From a bacterium (GTDB taxonomy: Bacteria > Verrucomicrobiota > Verrucomicrobiae > Opitutales > Opitutaceae): 6,333 nucleotides of DNA. Under the pieces are notes generated by a model. That model was not told where the DNA came from. It ran no database searches and saw nothing but the letters and a program-made list of their open reading frames with translations. This document shows positions 5,589-6,333 of this stretch, in pieces (the first letter of the stretch is position 1; every line of letters starts with the position of its first letter). The stretch is taken from the NCBI GenBank assembly GCA_021780625.1, contig JAJXYI010000309.1, positions 1-6,333 on the forward strand, in the 5' to 3' direction. The position numbers and the translations under genes are program-made.

Positions 5589-5592
5589 ATGA
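5572..5592 (+). promoter_or_regulatory. Hairpin enclosing the start codon of the exported-protein gene
   Basis: TCGTGGGGG (5572-5580) pairs with CCCCCATGA (5584-5592) around the triloop CAT: nine consecutive pairs, five of them G-C in a run, with one G-U. The ATG at 5589-5591 lies in the 3' arm and the alternative GTG at 5574-5576 in the 5' arm, so both candidate starts and the G-run that might serve as ribosome site are folded up. This would be expected to restrain initiation unless opened. The base pairing is directly visible; the regulatory effect is inference. Confidence 0.5.
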
Positions 5593-6333
5593 AACGACAG
5601 ACTGCGATCCTGACCCTCGCCGTGCTGGCTTGCACGGCCGTCCCTGTATTCGCCGGGCCCGTGCCTGAGCGCGCGACGTTCAACAGCGCGGGTGCGCTGA
5701 CCTCGCTGATCACCGACGGCATGCAGCTGCCCCTGACGGGCGAGCTGGTCGTGACCTTTGACGGCGGCGTGCGCCAGACCCTCCAACCCGCGGACCAGCG
5801 TTCGCCGATCACCCGCGAGGGCGAGACGCTTCACTGGAAGGGAGTGTCCACCTTTCCGAACGGCGGCCAGGCCCAGTTCGACGCAGCCTGGGCGGTTGCG
5901 CCGACCGGCACGGTGTCGGTCGACGCCACGGCGTTGTCCGGCGCTCCCGCACTGCCCGGTGCGCCGGCCCACCGCTGGCCGCTCCAGGTGCGCACGGTGG
6001 AGTACGACATCGATCTGCCGCGCGCGACCTTCAAGGGATGGAGCTACGGCGGGCAGGGGGCGACGCTCCCCGCCGTTCACCCGGCGAATCCGGAATTTTA
6101 CCGCGCGAAGACCGACCGTATCCAGTTTGTCGATCCGGCGCGGAACCGCACCCTGACGCTGGTGCTCGACCAGGCGCGCGACCTCAGCGTGACCGACCTG
6201 TGGGAGGGCGACACGCGGGCCTATCGTATCCGGATCCGCCTGGGTGGCGGCGAATGGGCGCCGGGCGATGCGTTGAAGCTCGGACTCGAGTTTTCGTTCA
6301 CCGGCCGGGGCAGCGCGCCTGACGCGCACGTGA
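5589..6333 (+). CDS. Exported protein of unknown function, 3' end outside window
   Basis: The frame from ATG 5589 stays open to the last base, giving 248 residues with no stop; the final TGA-like bases at 6331 are out of frame. The N-terminus MKRQTAILTLAVLACTAVPVFAG is a clear signal peptide, with charged residues 2-3, a hydrophobic core and a VFA/G cleavage site after A22. C15 gives a poor lipobox, so cleavage by signal peptidase I is preferred. The mature part alternates short polar and hydrophobic strands (for example GELVVTFDGG 51-60, TLTLVLDQ 188-195, AYRIRIRLGGG 211-221, LKLGLEFSFTG 229-239), suggesting a beta-sandwich. I do not recognise the family; an N-terminal domain of a secreted carbohydrate-active enzyme is one guess. 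An in-frame GTG at 5574, four bases after GAGGGGGG (5562-5569), would add five residues and is an alternative start. Confidence 0.75.
   Translation, partial: MKRQTAILTLAVLACTAVPVFAGPVPERATFNSAGALTSLITDGMQLPLTGELVVTFDGGVRQTLQPADQRSPITREGETLHWKGVSTFPNGGQAQFDAAWAVAPTGTVSVDATALSGAPALPGAPAHRWPLQVRTVEYDIDLPRATFKGWSYGGQGATLPAVHPANPEFYRAKTDRIQFVDPARNRTLTLVLDQARDLSVTDLWEGDTRAYRIRIRLGGGEWAPGDALKLGLEFSFTGRGSAPDAHV

Noticed and set aside
5505..6329. Long minus-strand open frame of 274 codons at the right end
   Set aside because: It is antisense to the plus-strand gene that has a clear signal peptide and beta-strand pattern; its translation is rich in Arg, Gly and Ala with no domain, as expected for the complement of a GC-rich gene.
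1..6333. tRNA, rRNA, insertion sequence or riboswitch
   Set aside because: I saw no cloverleaf, rRNA segment, transposase motif, terminal inverted repeats or known riboswitch core, although a by-eye reading cannot exclude a small RNA.

Overview
This is a GC-rich bacterial chromosome segment holding a sucrose (or related glucoside) catabolic cluster followed by three genes with no obvious link to it. My best guess for the host is a member of the Verrucomicrobiota, perhaps Opitutaceae. I base that on the GC-rich coding style, starts that almost all lack a Shine-Dalgarno sequence, an intergenic CGGAGGT heptamer array beside a CTCCGCGT/CTCTGCGT element of a kind I recall from such genomes, and the gene content. 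This is inference; nothing in the window is a taxonomic marker.

Layout. Positions 1-258 are the last 85 codons of a GH13 sucrose-phosphorylase-type enzyme (+). Positions 259-426 are a convergent intergenic gap filled largely by a heptanucleotide tandem repeat. An AraC-family regulator (427-1437, -) is transcribed divergently from a PfkB-family fructokinase (1615-2499, +) across a 177-bp control region with a perfect 10-bp palindrome and two GCTAGC sites. A hairpin follows the fructokinase, then an SLC45/GPH-like MFS sugar transporter (2592-3923, +). An ApbE-type FAD:protein FMN transferase (3985-4914, +) meets a small EF-hand protein with a histidine-rich linker (4911-5363, -) tail to tail, their stop codons sharing four bases. 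A 225-bp AT-rich intergenic region leads to an exported protein of unknown function (5589 onward, +), still open at the window edge.

How the genes work together. The transporter would bring in the disaccharide. The phosphorylase would split sucrose into glucose 1-phosphate and fructose without spending ATP, and the fructokinase would turn fructose into fructose 6-phosphate. The AraC protein is the likely local, sugar-responsive regulator. The window shows no flavoprotein target for ApbE and no partner for the EF-hand protein.

Nothing here amounts to a clearly new system. The points most worth a second look are a strong hairpin that buries the start codon of the last gene, AT-rich direct repeats 11 bp apart upstream of it, an ApbE whose metal-binding Asp position appears to be Gly, the heptamer array that presents several GGAGGT sequences, and the control region between the regulator and the fructokinase.
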